Assembly: GCA_019510435.1 (NCBI GenBank)
Contig: JAEKKJ010000015.1
Location: 88,731-152,730 of the forward strand
From: Caulobacterales bacterium
Lineage (GTDB): Bacteria > Pseudomonadota > Alphaproteobacteria > Caulobacterales > Caulobacteraceae
Reading direction: 5' to 3'
Length of the DNA stretch: 64,000 bases
Below, in pieces: positions 62,306 to 64,000 of this stretch (its first letter is position 1; every line of letters starts with the position of its first letter). The notes below the pieces were generated by a model. That model made no database searches and was not told the DNA's origin. It saw nothing but the letters and a program-made list of their open reading frames with translations. A program made the translations under genes and the position numbers.

Positions 62306-63286
62306 ATGAGCGGCGCCCCCCCTGGTCTGAACGAGGTCCTCAGCCGGACCTTTTCCTTCCCGCGGCGCCATTTCCTCTCCGCGACCGACCTGAACGAGGT
62401 GGAAGCCGCGACGCTCCTCGACCTGGCCGATGGGTTCGTGAGCCTGAACCGCCAGACCGCCAAGAAGCTGGACCTGCTCAAGGGCAGGACCCTGATGAAC
62501 CTGTTCTTCGAGAACTCCACGCGGACCCAGAGCTCGTTCGAGCTGGCCGGCAAGCGGCTGGGCGCGGATGTGGTCAACATGAGCCCCCGCTCCTCCTCGA
62601 TCTCCAAGGGCGAGACCCTGATCGACACGGCGGTGACCCTGAACGCCATGCAGCCGGACCTCCTGGTCGTGCGCCACGCCTCCTCCGGCGCGGCCAGCCT
62701 GCTCTCGCAGAAGGTGGGCTGTTCGGTGATCAACGCCGGCGACGGCCAGCACGAGCACCCCACCCAGGCGCTGCTCGACGCCCTCTCCATGCGCCGCGCC
62801 TTCGGCCACATCGCCGGGCTCAAGGTGGCGATCTGCGGCGACGTGCTGCACAGCCGCGTGGCGCGGTCGAACATCTCGATGCTGCAGATGCTGGGCGCCC
62901 ATGTGCGGCTGGTGGGCCCGCCCACCCTGATGCCGGCCGCGGCCGACCGCTGGAACGTCGAGGTGTTCCACGACCTGCGCAAAGGCATCGCCGGCTGCGA
63001 TGTGGTGATGATGCTGCGCCTGCAGCTGGAGCGCATGGACGGGGTGATGGCGCCCTCGCAGCGGGAATATTTCCGCTTCTTCGGCCTGGACCGCGAGAAG
63101 CTGGCCCACGCCGCGCCGCACGTGCGGGTGATGCACCCGGGCCCCATGAACCGCGGGGTCGAGATCGACTCCGACGTGGCCGACGACCTCTCGGTCAGCC
63201 TGATCCAGGACCAGGTGGAGATGGGCGTCGCGGCCCGCATGGCGGTGCTGACCTCGCTCGCCGCGCGGCTGGAGAATGCGCGTTGA
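62306..63286 (+). CDS. pyrB: Aspartate carbamoyltransferase catalytic subunit
   Basis: 326 aa. It makes carbamoyl aspartate from carbamoyl phosphate and aspartate in pyrimidine synthesis. Signatures: [20 protein letters not shown] (carbamoyl-phosphate STRT motif), [17 protein letters not shown] (catalytic Lys loop), [14 protein letters not shown], and the aspartate loop [25 protein letters not shown] is near the C-terminus. The stop overlaps the start of the pyrC-like gene as TTGA, as in other genomes where ATCase assembles with a DHOase-like partner. Confidence 0.96.
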   Translation: MSGAPPGLNEVLSRTFSFPRRHFLSATDLNEVEAATLLDLADGFVSLNRQTAKKLDLLKGRTLMNLFFENSTRTQSSFELAGKRLGADVVNMSPRSSSISKGETLIDTAVTLNAMQPDLLVVRHASSGAASLLSQKVGCSVINAGDGQHEHPTQALLDALSMRRAFGHIAGLKVAICGDVLHSRVARSNISMLQMLGAHVRLVGPPTLMPAAADRWNVEVFHDLRKGIAGCDVVMMLRLQLERMDGVMAPSQREYFRFFGLDREKLAHAAPHVRVMHPGPMNRGVEIDSDVADDLSVSLIQDQVEMGVAARMAVLTSLAARLENAR

Positions 63287-64000
63287 GCCGTCCCCTCGCC
63301 TTCGTCAACGCGCGGCTCGTCGATCCCGCCAGCGGCTACGACGGCCCCGGCGCCGTGATCGTCACCGAGGGCGTCATCGCCGACGTGGCGCGCGGCCAGG
63401 GGCTGGGCTCGCTCTCGGCCGACGTGGAGGTGGTGGACGCCGGCGGCGCCCTGCTGATCCCGGGCCTGGTGGACATCCGGGTCAAGACCGGCGAGCCGGG
63501 CGCCGAGCCCAAGGAGACGCTGAAGTCCGCGGCCCAGGCCGCCGCGGCCGGCGGCGTCACCACCATGGTCGTGCAGCCCGACACCCATCCGGTGATGGAC
63601 GAGCCGGCGGTGGTGGACTTCATCCTGCGCCGCACGCGCGACATCGAGCTGGTCAATGTCTATCCCGCCGGCGCCGCCACCAAGGGCTGCGAGGGCCAGC
63701 GGATGGCCGAGATCGGGCTGATGCACGAGGCCGGCTGCCTCTACGTGACCGACGCTGACCGGCCGATCGTGGACTCCAAGGTGTTCCGCCGGGTGCTGGC
63801 CTACGCCAAGGCTTTCGACACCCCGGTGGCGCACCGGCCGGCCGATCCGTGGCTGTCGGCCGGGGCCGCGGCCAGCGAGGGCGAGTTCGCCGCGCGCATG
63901 GGCCTGCCGTCCGCGCCGGCCATCGCCGAGAAGATCATGCTGGAGCGCGACCTGGCGCTGGTGGAGCTGACCGGCGCGCGGCTGATCGTCGACCAGCTGA
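63283..64000 (+). CDS. Dihydroorotase-like protein lacking HxH motif, 3' end outside window
   Basis: At least 239 aa from TTG 63283 (overlapping the pyrB stop as TTGA). It aligns with dihydroorotase: [20 protein letters not shown] replaces the normal VDxHxHxREPG, so the HxH metal ligands become R66 and K68. [20 protein letters not shown] and [20 protein letters not shown] follow as in the family. Such non-catalytic DHOase homologues (PyrC' or PyrX type) help ATCase assemble in pseudomonads and other proteobacteria. It is unlikely to have DHOase activity; a separate PyrC is expected elsewhere. The C-terminus is beyond the window. Confidence 0.9.
   Translation, partial: MSRPLAFVNARLVDPASGYDGPGAVIVTEGVIADVARGQGLGSLSADVEVVDAGGALLIPGLVDIRVKTGEPGAEPKETLKSAAQAAAAGGVTTMVVQPDTHPVMDEPAVVDFILRRTRDIELVNVYPAGAATKGCEGQRMAEIGLMHEAGCLYVTDADRPIVDSKVFRRVLAYAKAFDTPVAHRPADPWLSAGAAASEGEFAARMGLPSAPAIAEKIMLERDLALVELTGARLIVDQL

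Overview
The window is high-GC DNA with tightly packed genes on both strands and many 1-14 base start/stop overlaps. It looks like chromosomal DNA from an alphaproteobacterium. An EcfG-type sigma factor with matching promoters, one bifunctional RSH protein next to rpoZ, a GatCAB amidotransferase, and a pyrB coupled to a non-catalytic pyrC-like gene all point there. The small envelope proteins and general gene style suggest Caulobacterales (Caulobacter/Phenylobacterium-like). That placement is inference from gene content, not from a marker-gene comparison.

Layout. 1-1238: 5' part of a secreted metalloprotease that runs off the left edge. 1399-4049: rpoZ then rsh (ppGpp metabolism) on the minus strand, behind a sigma70-like promoter. 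4145-8160: a secreted caspase-like protein, divergent from an autotransporter-type beta-barrel. 8174-14489: folK, a NYN-domain protein overlapping a family-5 uracil-DNA glycosylase, an M20 peptidase, a nitroreductase, a D-aminoacylase-like amidohydrolase and a small protein. 14500-18846: GNAT, smpB and dapA, divergent from a soluble lytic transglycosylase. 18843-22415: a membrane protein and a tetR-btuF/btuC/btuD-like transporter operon. 22528-24236: two RNA methyltransferase-type genes overlapping by 4 nt. 24244-29056: LytTR regulator, alpha/beta hydrolase, AhpD-like protein and hrpB. 29184-33811: amino acid permease, MBL hydrolase and an OmpR/EnvZ-like two-component pair.

34066-37841 is the most interesting block. 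It holds a KGG stress protein, a single-ORF EgtB-EgtD fusion (two steps of ergothioneine biosynthesis), and a divergent EcfG sigma factor. The shared 257-bp spacer has two back-to-back GGAAC-N16-CGTT promoters, one facing each gene. A NepR-like anti-sigma ORF lies antisense to the 3' end of the sigma gene. This suggests that ergothioneine synthesis is wired into the general stress response.

37846-51350 is metabolic and accessory: CocE/NonD hydrolase, kynureninase, acyl-CoA synthetase, MFS exporter, GST, a flavin monooxygenase, a VOC-cupin-cupin protein, an amino acid permease and a Rieske oxygenase. The Rieske gene has a perfect FNR/FixK box upstream. A BlaI/CopY-type operator precedes an orphan membrane-anchored protein at 45.1-45.7 kb.

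51379-64000 returns to core functions: an M48-like protein with an altered active site, tRNA-Ser(GCT), Sel1 and RcnB-like proteins, gatB/gatA/gatC, a sulfotransferase, ruvX, pyrB, and a pyrC-like gene that lacks the HxH metal motif and runs off the right edge. Several palindromic intergenic repeats occur, including two MITE-like elements of about 134 bp. No CRISPR array, prophage, rRNA or transposase gene was seen.
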